From CAYVFM01 sp964546375 (GTDB lineage: Bacteria > Gemmatimonadota > Gemmatimonadetes > Palauibacterales > Palauibacteraceae), in contig CAZJJO010000097.1 in NCBI GenBank assembly GCA_964546375.1, forward strand, positions 1 through 6,927: 6,927 bases of DNA. Reading direction: 5' to 3'. Each line of letters begins with the position of its first letter. Position 1 is the first letter of the stretch. The translations under genes and the position numbers were made by a program. Under the pieces are notes generated by a model. The model had not been told where the DNA came from. It was given only the letters and a program-made list of their open reading frames with translations, and did no database searches. Shown here one piece after another: positions 1 to 5,592 of the stretch.

Positions 1-15
1 CTCCGCCGGGCTCAC
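1..15 (-). CDS. Possible 5' end of the next gene (first five codons only)
   Basis: The adaptor gene ends in GCG TGA, and the bases around that stop also read GTG AGC CCG GCG GAG on the minus strand. A GTG start here would overlap the adaptor stop by 4 nt (GTGA), the same arrangement seen at 2536-2539 in this window. Adaptors of this class are commonly followed by an ABC ATPase or permease gene, so that is the natural guess. Only five codons are visible, so the product cannot be identified. Confidence 0.25.
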
Positions 16-1418
16 GCGCCGCCCCCGCCGCCGGACGCGGACCCGCCGGACGCGCCGCCGTCCGGCTCCGCCCCGCTCCCGGACTCGGCCTCGGAGCCGG
101 CCCCGCCGGTCCCGGCCGTCCCGTCCCCGCCCCCGTCTCCGTCGCCCCCGTCGGCCGTCTCCCCGGAGCTGTCGTCGACGCGGGTCAGCTCGACGGCGTC
201 GCCGTCGGAGAGGCCGCGGATCGCCTGGTAGGAGCCGGAGATCACCGTGTCGCCGGCGGAGAGGCCCGACAGCACCTCGAAGTAGTTGTCGCCGGCCACC
301 CCGACGCGGGCCGGCTGGAAGCGGGCCGTCCCGCCGGTGGCCAGGAAGACGCCCTCCACCTCGTCGCCCGGCCGCACGCCGCCGGACAGGCGGTCCCGCC
401 AGCCCTCGGCGAGCTGGTCGGTCTCCTGGAGGGTGAGGGCGATGATCGGGATGGCCAGCGCCTCGGCCCGGGTGGCCGTCACGACGTCGGCCGTGGCCGA
501 GAGGTCGGGCCGGATCCCGGGCGGCGGGTCGTCCAGGGTGATCCGGACCTCGAAGTCCACGGCCTGGTCCTGGCCGGAGCCGGCCTGGCCGCGGGGGCGG
601 ACGGAGCTGTTGCCGATCTTGGTGACCCGGCCCGCGAAGGCGGTGTCGGGGAAGGCGTCGATCTCCACCGAGGCCGAGTCGCCCGCCGCCACCCGGGACA
701 CGTCGGTCTCGTCCACCTCCACCACGGTCTCCATGACCGCGAGGTCGGCCACGGTGAGCAGCACGGTGCCCGGGTTGTTCATCGTGCCCACGATGGCCGT
801 CTCCCCCTGCTCGACGTTCACCCGCGTCACCCGGCCCGACATGGGCGCCCGGATCACGGTCTTGTCCAGCCGGTCCCGGGCCTCGGCCACCGCGGCCTCG
901 GCCTCCTCCACGGCGTGCTCGGCCGCCTGCCACTCGGCCTCGGCCACCTCGGCGCGGGTGCGGGTCTGCTCGGCCTCCTGGTCGGTCACCAGGTCGGGCG
1001 TCCGCTCCTGGAGGCTCTGGAGCCGCTCCCACTCCCGCTGCGCCTGCCGGTAATCCGCCCGCGTCCGGCGCTCCCGGGCCCGGGCCTCCGCCAGCCGGGC
1101 CTCGGCCTGGCGCACGGCGGCCTCGTACTGCGTCGGATCGATGACCAGCAGGAGGTCGCCCTCCTCCACGTCCTGGCCCTCCTCGACCGGGAGGCGGACG
1201 ACCCGCCCCGAGATGTCCGCGCTGATCTCCACCGAGCGCTTGGGCTCGATGTGGCCGCTGGCCGTGACCCGGGAGACGAGGCTCCGCTCCCGGACCACCT
1301 CGGCGCGCACCTCCGTGGCGTCGCCGCCCCGCTGGACCGACAGGTAGGAGAGGAGCCCGAGGAGGGCGAGCACCCCGACGCCGATGAGGATCTTGCGTCG
1401 CTGCGTCATCGTCTCCAT
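12..1418 (-). CDS. Efflux periplasmic adaptor (HlyD/MacA-type membrane fusion protein)
   Basis: This 468-residue adaptor is expected to bridge an inner-membrane exporter and an outer-membrane channel. A single N-terminal membrane anchor spans about residues 9-28. The first half of the lipoyl/biotinyl-like domain follows (about 48-95, with SADISGRVVRLPVEEGQDV), then a long Ala/Glu/Arg-rich coiled-coil hairpin (about 95-187), the second lipoyl half (about 187-225, TVIRAPMSGRVTRVNVEQG), a beta-barrel (about 228-315) and a membrane-proximal domain (about 318-412). The order is typical of MacA/YknX-like adaptors that work with ABC exporters, although RND partners cannot be excluded. Residues from about 416 form an unusual Gly/Ser/Asp/Glu-rich, probably disordered tail. 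The ATG at 1418 has no Shine-Dalgarno; a second ATG at codon 4 is preceded by GGAG only 3 nt away, so the true start could be there (MTQRRK). The 216 nt upstream show no clear promoter. Identification of the superfamily is firm; the substrate is unknown. Confidence 0.93.
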   Translation of the reverse strand: METMTQRRKILIGVGVLALLGLLSYLSVQRGGDATEVRAEVVRERSLVSRVTASGHIEPKRSVEISADISGRVVRLPVEEGQDVEEGDLLLVIDPTQYEAAVRQAEARLAEARARERRTRADYRQAQREWERLQSLQERTPDLVTDQEAEQTRTRAEVAEAEWQAAEHAVEEAEAAVAEARDRLDKTVIRAPMSGRVTRVNVEQGETAIVGTMNNPGTVLLTVADLAVMETVVEVDETDVSRVAAGDSASVEIDAFPDTAFAGRVTKIGNSSVRPRGQAGSGQDQAVDFEVRITLDDPPPGIRPDLSATADVVTATRAEALAIPIIALTLQETDQLAEGWRDRLSGGVRPGDEVEGVFLATGGTARFQPARVGVAGDNYFEVLSGLSAGDTVISGSYQAIRGLSDGDAVELTRVDDSSGETADGGDGDGGGDGTAGTGGAGSEAESGSGAEPDGGASGGSASGGGGGA

Positions 1419-1634
1419 GTGGATGTGGTCAGGAGGGTGCGAAGGTCGGGCCGCGTCCGTCCGGATCGACGGGCCGTCCGGGGCTCCTCCCCCGCGAGAC
1501 GAGCCCGCCGGCCCTGCAACTTCCGAACACCCGGAACGTCCCCTCTGTTGACGAAACCGGCAGTAACCCGGATCGGATCGAGGCCCGTCGGTTCTCGTCT
1601 CCGGTCCCGACGCGGCCGCGGACGACCACGACCC

Positions 1635-2539
1635 TCAGGCCCCGGTCGCGGCCCCGACGAGCACCCGGATCCCGGCGCCTCCGAGGCCCAGCAGGAAATA
1701 CAGCGAGAGAACGGTCACGATGCCTGTCCGCTCGGAGATGCGGTCGTAGATCCGGCCGGCGGCGAGACCCAACAGAACGGCCGTCCATATCCCCCAGACG
1801 TTGAGGCCCTGCAGAAAGTAAAGCAGGAAGCCGTCCTCCAGCCCGGGGGCCAGCAGGTGGAGGCCGAGGTAGGTGTCGAACTCGCCGGTCCTCCGCTGGA
1901 GTGGAACCGTGGCCAGAGCTCCCAGGCCGGGTAGGATCCAGGCGTGGACCGTGGCGCTGAAGAGCTGGACGAACCGGGCGGTCCCTCCCATGAGGACGTT
2001 GAACACGAAGAGCAGCACGCCGACCGTGATCAGCGGCCCGAGGGTCGACCCGAGGATCGGGTTCAGCCATCGGAGGCGGACCTGCAGATCGATCTGCGAC
2101 TCCACCGCGTCGGCGGGCGCCGACTCCGGCGCCTGTTCACGGAAGAATTCGACGAAGAGTTCGACAGGGATCAGCCAGACCGCCAGACAGCCCAGCGCCA
2201 CCGCGGCCACGACCGCCCCGATCCAGGCCGGCCGCTCGCGGAGCCGGTCGAACAGCCGTCCCNNNNNNNNNNNNNNNNNNNNNNNNNNNNNNNNNNNNNN
2301 NNNNNNNNNNNNNNNNNNNNNNNNNNNNNNNNNNNNNNNNNNNNNNNNNNNNNNNNNNNNNNCACGACCGCCCCGATCCAGGCCGGCCGCTCGCGGAGCC
2401 GGTCGAACAGCCGTCCCGGCGTCACCAGCAGCTCCCACACCCGGACGGCCAGGTTGGGGAGAGGGGCCTCGTCCTCCCCGCCGCCGGCCGGCTCGCCGGA
2501 CGGTCCCGCTCCGGGCCCTCGCGCGGTCTCTTCGCTCAC
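1635..2539 (-). CDS. YIP1-family multi-pass membrane protein, split by an assembly gap
   Basis: The gene starts at GTG 2539, which overlaps the upstream stop as GTGA and has AGGAGG at 2549-2544, 4 nt away. It ends at TGA 1635-1637. As written the frame is broken: 59 codons run from 2539 to 2363, then 100 N, then the remainder in another frame. The 55 bases before the gap repeat exactly after it. Removing one copy plus the Ns (155 nt) leaves 750 nt, an open frame of 249 residues. The rebuilt protein has an acidic, Gly/Pro-rich N-terminus, then a YIP1-like entry motif (WELLVTPGRLFDRLRERPAW, 35-54), and about five hydrophobic segments (roughly 55-76, 112-133, 142-161, 185-207, 221-244). Bacterial YIP1-domain proteins are inner-membrane proteins of mostly unknown role. 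Translation is probably coupled to the secreted protein upstream. The break is most likely artificial, not a pseudogene. Family assignment is good but rests on topology and the entry motif. Confidence 0.78.
2208..2262. repeat. 55-bp direct repeat, left flank of the gap
   Basis: These 55 bases, from CACGACCGCC to AGCCGTCCC, are identical to 2363-2417 on the other side of the N block. They encode YIP1 residues from the VTPGRLFDRL region. The copies end exactly at the Ns, which points to an unresolved contig overlap and not a biological repeat. Confidence 0.95.
2263..2362. other. Assembly gap of 100 N
   Basis: There are exactly 100 N, the conventional placeholder for a scaffold join of unknown size. 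Both flanks carry the same 55-bp sequence, so the real distance is probably negative, meaning the contigs overlap. Collapsing the overlap restores a single reading frame across the YIP1 gene. Confidence 0.98.
2363..2417. repeat. 55-bp direct repeat, right flank of the gap
   Basis: This is an exact copy of 2208-2262 that begins directly after the last N. Past its end (GGCGTCACC at 2418-2426) the sequence continues into the N-terminal part of the YIP1 gene, whose frame joins correctly to the left copy. Confidence 0.95.
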
Positions 2540-3261
2540 GATCCCTCCTCCGTCTCCTGAACCCGCTCGGCCGCCAGCGTCAGGTCCGGCAGCGAGAGCC
2601 GGAGCACCCGGCCGTCGCCGTCGGTCCAGACCGTGGCGGTCACGCCCCCGGTGACCTCGTGCCGGAGGGCCGTGGTCCGGCCGCCCCCGGCCGACACCTC
2701 CTCCTCGCCCGTCCGCCGGATCCGCAGCCGGACCTCCTCGTCCCGGGCCGGCAGGATCGCCGGCACCTCGACGGCGCCCTCCGCCAGCGCCTCCGCCCGC
2801 GGTCGGAGGACCAGGTACCAGTGGTGGGCCATCCGGGGGTCGAAGACGGCCGTCCCCTCGCGGCCCAGGTACTCGCGATAGCGCTCGCCCTCGGCGGTGG
2901 TGCGGCGGACCCGGATCCGGTCGCCCTCCCGAACGGCCGTGTAGGACTCCCGATCCTCCCCCTGGGGCCGGAGCCGGAAGAGGCTCGGCCGGAAGTCGCC
3001 GTCCGTCTGCAGCCACACCTCCATCGACGACAGCACGGAGGTGGCGGTGTCCAGCCGGACCCGTCCGACGGCCCGGACGTCCCGGCCCTCCCGGCGCACC
3101 GCGAACGCCTCGGTGCCCACCGCGTGGCCGGCCACCGTGATCCGGTAGGTGCCCTCGTCCAGGGGACCCGGCTGCTGCGCCGTCGCGGGGACGGCCGCCG
3201 CGGCCAGCAGGAGGATCGCCGCCGGGACCAGGCGCCGGAACGGGGCGCCGCGCGGGGACAC
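2536..3261 (-). CDS. Secreted protein of unknown function, DUF3108/DUF6134-like
   Basis: This 241-residue protein has a clear signal peptide: positive MSPRGAPFRR, a hydrophobic core at about 11-25, and a likely signal peptidase I site after ATA (28/29). There is no lipobox cysteine. The mature part is rich in predicted beta strands with alternating Arg/Glu/Val. It opens with GTYRITVAGHAVGTEAFAV (37-55), a pattern seen in periplasmic beta-rich families such as DUF3108 and DUF6134, and closes with VWTDGDGRVLRLSLPD (211-226). I see no catalytic motif. The start is GTG, 4 nt after the creatininase stop and behind only a G-rich stretch, so coupled translation is likely. Its own stop overlaps the start of the YIP1 gene by 4 nt. 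It is therefore the middle gene of a three-gene operon. The family name is tentative; export to the periplasm is well supported. Confidence 0.8.
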   Translation of the reverse strand: MSPRGAPFRRLVPAAILLLAAAAVPATAQQPGPLDEGTYRITVAGHAVGTEAFAVRREGRDVRAVGRVRLDTATSVLSSMEVWLQTDGDFRPSLFRLRPQGEDRESYTAVREGDRIRVRRTTAEGERYREYLGREGTAVFDPRMAHHWYLVLRPRAEALAEGAVEVPAILPARDEEVRLRIRRTGEEEVSAGGGRTTALRHEVTGGVTATVWTDGDGRVLRLSLPDLTLAAERVQETEEGS

Positions 3262-3265
3262 GGCG

Positions 3266-4051
3266 TCAGCCCCCGGCCGTCGGGGCCGGCTCCCTGGCGA
3301 AGACCCGCTCGCCCAGGAAGCGCACCAGGTGCTCGAAGATCCGGCGCCCCTTCTCCTCCGAGGCCAGGCTGGGCCGACCCACCACGCCCGACGAGCCCGG
3401 CGGCGGGACCGGCTCCTCGCCCGCCCGCAGCCGCCCCGTCGCCTCGGCCGAAAGCTCCAGGTCCTCGGCCTCCTCCAGGCGGACCTGGTCGGGGGCGAGG
3501 TGGAGCATCAGCGACGTCGCCATCTCCCCGGCGTGCTCGGCCCCGTGGGGGCCGTCCAGGTGCTCGGACAGGTCGACGGCGTGGAGGTCCACGGCCCGGA
3601 CACGGGCGGCGTCGGTCATCACCGTGGCCAGCGCCTGCAGGTGCGGCCCGTAGCCGTGGGAGGTCAGGAGGACGAACTCCTCGACCCCGTGGCTCTCCCA
3701 CGTCGAGGCCAGCTCGTTGAGGGTGCGGTGCAGGGTCTTCCCGCGGATCGGGCCGGAGCCGGCGTACTCGGCGTCCCGGTCCGAGCCGGCGCCGTAGGGC
3801 AGGGTGGGGGCCAGCAGGATGTCGTGGCGGCGGGAGATCTCCTCGGCCAGGCGGGTCACGATCAGGGTGTCCGTGCCCAGCGGGAGGTGGGGGCCGTGCT
3901 GGAGAAGCCCGCCCACCGGCACCGTCAAGCGCGGGTCCTCGCGCAGCCGCGCGGCGGCCCGGCGCCAGGTGAGCTCGGAGAGGCGCAGCGGCCGCTCGCG
4001 CTCGCGGCCCCCGCCGTCCTCCCGGTCCGGCCTCTGTGCGGAGCGCTCCAT
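3266..4051 (-). CDS. Creatininase-superfamily protein (putative metal-dependent amidohydrolase)
   Basis: This 261-residue cytosolic protein has the usual length for the family. Members use a binuclear metal site to open or hydrolyse amide bonds (creatinine amidohydrolase, formamide hydrolases, MftE peptidase). Visible motifs are VPVGGLLQHGPHLPLGTD (44-61), LTSHGYGPHLQAL (129-141), EHAGEMATSLML (172-183) and GVVGRPSLASEEKGRRI (222-238). H52, D61 and H132 match known ligand positions. Two acidic positions usually conserved do not: the Glu of the EQHG motif is L50, and the Glu of the HAGExETS motif is A178. E176 remains. The ATG start has GGAGGT 9 nt upstream (4066-4061), a good ribosome site. 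It heads the minus-strand operon behind the promoter at 4118-4146. The superfamily is firm, but the substrate, and even whether it is an active enzyme, is open. Confidence 0.88.
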   Translation of the reverse strand: MERSAQRPDREDGGGRERERPLRLSELTWRRAAARLREDPRLTVPVGGLLQHGPHLPLGTDTLIVTRLAEEISRRHDILLAPTLPYGAGSDRDAEYAGSGPIRGKTLHRTLNELASTWESHGVEEFVLLTSHGYGPHLQALATVMTDAARVRAVDLHAVDLSEHLDGPHGAEHAGEMATSLMLHLAPDQVRLEEAEDLELSAEATGRLRAGEEPVPPPGSSGVVGRPSLASEEKGRRIFEHLVRFLGERVFAREPAPTAGG

Positions 4052-4060
4052 GCCTTTCGG

Positions 4061-4066
4061 ACCTCC
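4061..4066 (-). promoter_or_regulatory. Ribosome binding site of the creatininase-like gene
   Basis: GGAGGT on the minus strand lies 9 nt before ATG 4051. It is among the clearest Shine-Dalgarno sequences in the window and fixes the start. Confidence 0.7.
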
Positions 4067-4117
4067 CGGTGATGGCCGTCCCGTCCCGCCGGCTCGGGCG
4101 CCGCGGACGGGGAGCGG

Positions 4118-4146
4118 ATGCTAACCCGGGGGATGGAGGCCGGCAA
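4118..4146 (-). promoter_or_regulatory. Candidate sigma-70-type promoter for the creatininase operon
   Basis: On the minus strand TTGCCG (4146-4141) and TAGCAT (4123-4118) are separated by 17 nt, the ideal spacing for -35 and -10 boxes. Transcription would begin near 4110, giving a leader of about 60 nt that contains the GGAGGT ribosome site. The -10 matches the TAnnnT pattern common in high-GC bacteria. No AT-rich UP element is seen. Confidence 0.5.
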
Positions 4147-4302
4147 CCGGCCGGGTCGGACCGGCGGCGTCGCCCGCCCCCGGACGGGCTGTCCCGGTCG
4201 CACGGACCGGTCGGGCCCTCGGCCGGTCGCCGCCGGGGTCGTGGCGGCCGGCCGTCCCCGGGACCGTGGCCGGGCGAGATGGTTCGCCCGCCCGGGGCCG
4301 GA

Positions 4303-4308
4303 TAGCTT
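4303..4308 (+). promoter_or_regulatory. Possible -10 box for a leaderless Gmad2-GerMN transcript
   Basis: TAGCTT ends 7 nt before ATG 4316, the spacing expected if transcription begins at the start codon itself. No Shine-Dalgarno is present in front of that ATG, which fits a leaderless message. No good -35 is visible, so this is weak evidence. Confidence 0.3.
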
Positions 4309-4315
4309 GACCGTC

Positions 4316-5239
4316 ATGACCGAACTGTCCCGGAGAGCGAAGGCGCTCCTGGTCCTCGCGGCGCTGGCGGCCGTGGCCGCGGCGGCCTGGCTGCTGGCGG
4401 GCCGGGCCGGGCCGCCCGACGGGCGGACCCCGGTCGAGGAGGTCGGCCCGACGGCCGCGGACGCGCCGGGGGACGGGCCGCCGGAGGGCGAGGCCGCCGG
4501 GGCGGCGATCGACCTGGCGGCGACCGACCCCCGGGTCCGGGTCGTCTCGCCCGAGCCCGGCGCCGTGGTCTCCTCCCCGCTGACCGTCCGGGGCCGGGCC
4601 CGCGGCCCCTGGTACTTCGAGGGGAGCTTCCCCGTCCGGCTCGTCAACGACGCGGGCCGGCGGCTCGCGGGCGGAACGGCGCGGGCCCGGGGCGCGTGGA
4701 CGACCGCGGACTTCGTGCCCTTCGAGGCGACCCTCTCCGCCCCGTGGCCGTCCGGCGGGACCGGCCTGCTGGTCCTCGAGCGGGCGAACCCCTCCGGCCT
4801 GGCGGAGAACGCCGGGCGGGCCGTCGTCCCGGTCCGGTTCGACGAGGCCGCCCCCCGGCGGAAGGCGGTGCTCGCCTTCTTCAACCGCCCGGCGGGCGGG
4901 CGGCACGACTGCCGGGCGGTGTGGCCGGTGGCCCGGGGCGTCGAGCCGGGCCGGGAGACGGCGCGGGCGGCCCTGGACGAGCTGCTCGAGGGCCCCACGC
5001 CCGCCGAGCGGGACCGCGGCTTCCTGACCAACCTCCCGTCGGGCGTCGGGGTGCGGAGCCTCGCCGTGAAGCGCGGGACCGCCCGCGTGGACTTCGACGA
5101 GGGCCTGCGCCGGGTCGCCGGCTCCTGCCGGGTCCGGGCCGTCCGGGCCCAGGTCGAGCGGACGCTGGAGCAGGTCCCGTCGGTGGAGACGGTCGTGATC
5201 TCGGTGGAGGGCGACGAGGCGACGGCGCTCCAGCCGTAG
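4316..5239 (+). CDS. Membrane-anchored Gmad2-GerMN domain protein
   Basis: From ATG 4316 the protein is 307 residues. A short basic head (MTELSRRAK) precedes one membrane segment (about 10-28) and a Pro/Gly/Asp-rich linker to about 70. A Gmad2 immunoglobulin-like domain follows (about 74-174, starting RVVSPEPGAVVSSPLTVRGR). A GerMN domain covers about 183-300, with LLEGPTPAERDRGFLTNLP (223-241), RVDFDEGL (257-264) and VRAQVERTLEQVPSV (276-290). C199 and C271 are the only cysteines and sit at positions commonly conserved in Gmad2-GerMN proteins, so an extracytoplasmic disulfide is likely. GerMN was named from Bacillus GerM, a sporulation and germination protein, but the domain is widespread in non-sporulating bacteria, where the role is unclear. 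The frame is open back to ATG 4118, but that start would lie inside the opposing promoter and add 66 residues of low-complexity sequence before the anchor, so it is rejected. It stands alone between a divergent gene and a hairpin region. Confidence 0.88.
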   Translation: MTELSRRAKALLVLAALAAVAAAAWLLAGRAGPPDGRTPVEEVGPTAADAPGDGPPEGEAAGAAIDLAATDPRVRVVSPEPGAVVSSPLTVRGRARGPWYFEGSFPVRLVNDAGRRLAGGTARARGAWTTADFVPFEATLSAPWPSGGTGLLVLERANPSGLAENAGRAVVPVRFDEAAPRRKAVLAFFNRPAGGRHDCRAVWPVARGVEPGRETARAALDELLEGPTPAERDRGFLTNLPSGVGVRSLAVKRGTARVDFDEGLRRVAGSCRVRAVRAQVERTLEQVPSVETVVISVEGDEATALQP

Positions 5240-5243
5240 CCGC

Positions 5244-5263
5244 CGCCCCCGCCCCGGGGGGCG
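5244..5263 (+). terminator. GC hairpin just after the Gmad2-GerMN stop
   Basis: CGCCCCC (5244-5250) pairs with GGGGGCG (5257-5263) across a 6-nt loop, beginning 5 nt after the TAG stop. There is no U-tract. It may help end or stabilise the transcript, but such hairpins arise easily by chance at this GC content. Confidence 0.3.
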
Positions 5264-5315
5264 CTCCCGGCGGACCGGGCGGGTCCTCCCGGTTCCGGGC
5301 GGTCGTCCCGGGAGA

Positions 5316-5334
5316 GCGGCCGGGCTCCGGCCGC
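5316..5334 (+). terminator. Perfect 8-bp GC hairpin, candidate terminator
   Basis: GCGGCCGG (5316-5323) pairs perfectly with CCGGCCGC (5327-5334) around a GCT loop. It lies about 80 nt after the Gmad2-GerMN stop and 16 nt before the -35 of the next promoter, a sensible place to separate the two units. No T-run follows, so it is not a classic intrinsic terminator. Confidence 0.4.
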
Positions 5335-5350
5335 GTCGGCCCGGTGGGTG

Positions 5351-5378
5351 TTGATTCCTTAGCAGTCTGTTATATACT
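5351..5378 (+). promoter_or_regulatory. Sigma-70-type promoter upstream of comM
   Basis: TTGATT (5351-5356) and TATACT (5373-5378) are 16 nt apart, a good match to -35 and -10 consensus boxes. They lie in an AT-rich island (about 5350-5384) that stands out sharply from the surrounding GC-rich DNA. Transcription would start near 5385, giving a leader of roughly 208 nt before ATG 5593. An overlapping TAGCAT (5379-5384) could act as an alternative -10, but has no matching -35. Confidence 0.65.
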
Positions 5379-5383
5379 TAGCA
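5358..5383 (+). repeat. Direct repeat CTTAGCA overlapping the comM promoter
   Basis: CTTAGCA occurs at 5358-5364 and again at 5377-5383, with starts 19 nt apart, close to two helical turns. One copy lies in the spacer and the other covers the end of the -10 box, so a repressor bound to both could block transcription. Two 7-mers are weak evidence for an operator. Confidence 0.3.
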
Positions 5384-5432
5384 TCCCTCCGGACGGGCCC
5401 CCGTCGAGACGCTTCCGCACCGGGCCGGAGGC

Positions 5433-5480
5433 GTGGTGGTCAAGCGGTATCATCGGGAGGCCGCGAGGTTCGACCACTGA
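5433..5480 (+). CDS. Possible leader micro-ORF of 14-15 codons
   Basis: Tandem GTG codons (5433 and 5436) open a short frame ending at TGA 5478-5480 and encoding VVKRYHREAARFDH from the first of them. GGAGG at 5427-5431 lies 1 nt before the first GTG and 4 nt before the second, so the second is the better start, though the spacing is short. The frame falls inside the presumed comM leader and almost coincides with the hairpin at 5434-5479, an arrangement reminiscent of regulatory leader peptides. It has no run of one amino acid that would suggest attenuation. No homology is claimed, and chance is a real alternative. Confidence 0.2.
   Translation: MVVKRYHREAARFDH
5434..5479 (+). ncRNA. Candidate structured element in the comM leader
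   Basis: GTGGTC (5436-5441) pairs with GACCAC (5472-5477), extended outward by two G-U pairs (5434-5435 with 5478-5479). Inside, GCGG (5444-5447) pairs with CCGC (5461-5464), leaving a 13-nt loop and an asymmetric internal loop. It lies about 50 nt into the presumed comM leader. It has some tRNA-like flavour (GGTTCGA at 5467-5473) but does not fold as a tRNA. It could be a regulatory RNA fold or chance pairing. Confidence 0.25.
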
Positions 5481-5577
5481 GGCGTCGGACCGCCGCCCGC
5501 CTTCGGTTCCGGTCTTCTCCCCGCCGGCGGGATCCTCTCCGCGCCGGCCGCGTCGCTTGACGGCCCGATGACCCGCC

Positions 5578-5592
5578 GCCCCAGCCTGGGGC
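5578..5592 (+). promoter_or_regulatory. Hairpin abutting the comM start codon
   Basis: GCCCCA (5578-5583) pairs with TGGGGC (5587-5592) around a GCC loop, and the stem ends at the base immediately before ATG 5593. It occupies the place where a Shine-Dalgarno would be, and none is present. It could reduce or regulate translation of comM. Confidence 0.35.

Noticed and set aside
915..1934. A 339-codon plus-strand frame across the adaptor gene
   Set aside because: It is antisense to a well-supported adaptor and to the YIP1 end, and its composition is that of a shadow frame.
1635..2539. The YIP1 gene as a pseudogene
   Set aside because: The only break coincides with the N block and the duplicated flanks; after collapse the frame is intact from start to stop.
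1873..3720. A 615-codon plus-strand open frame
   Set aside because: It runs through the N block, is antisense to the YIP1, secreted and creatininase genes, and has an Arg/Pro-rich composition typical of a shadow frame in GC-rich DNA.
4118..4315. Upstream extension of the Gmad2-GerMN gene to ATG 4118
   Set aside because: It would place 66 Arg/Gly/Pro-rich residues before the membrane anchor and begin inside the opposing promoter; ATG 4316 gives a normal anchor-first protein.
5359..5367. TTAGCAGTC, resembling half of a CIRCE heat-shock operator (TTAGCACTC)
   Set aside because: The inverted second half (GAGTGCTAA) is missing; only a direct repeat of CTTAGCA is present.
5431..5490. A tRNA-like stretch with GGTGGTCAAGCGG and GGTTCGA
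   Set aside because: The would-be T stem (CGAGG against ACTGA) does not pair, and no acceptor stem or proper anticodon arm can be drawn.
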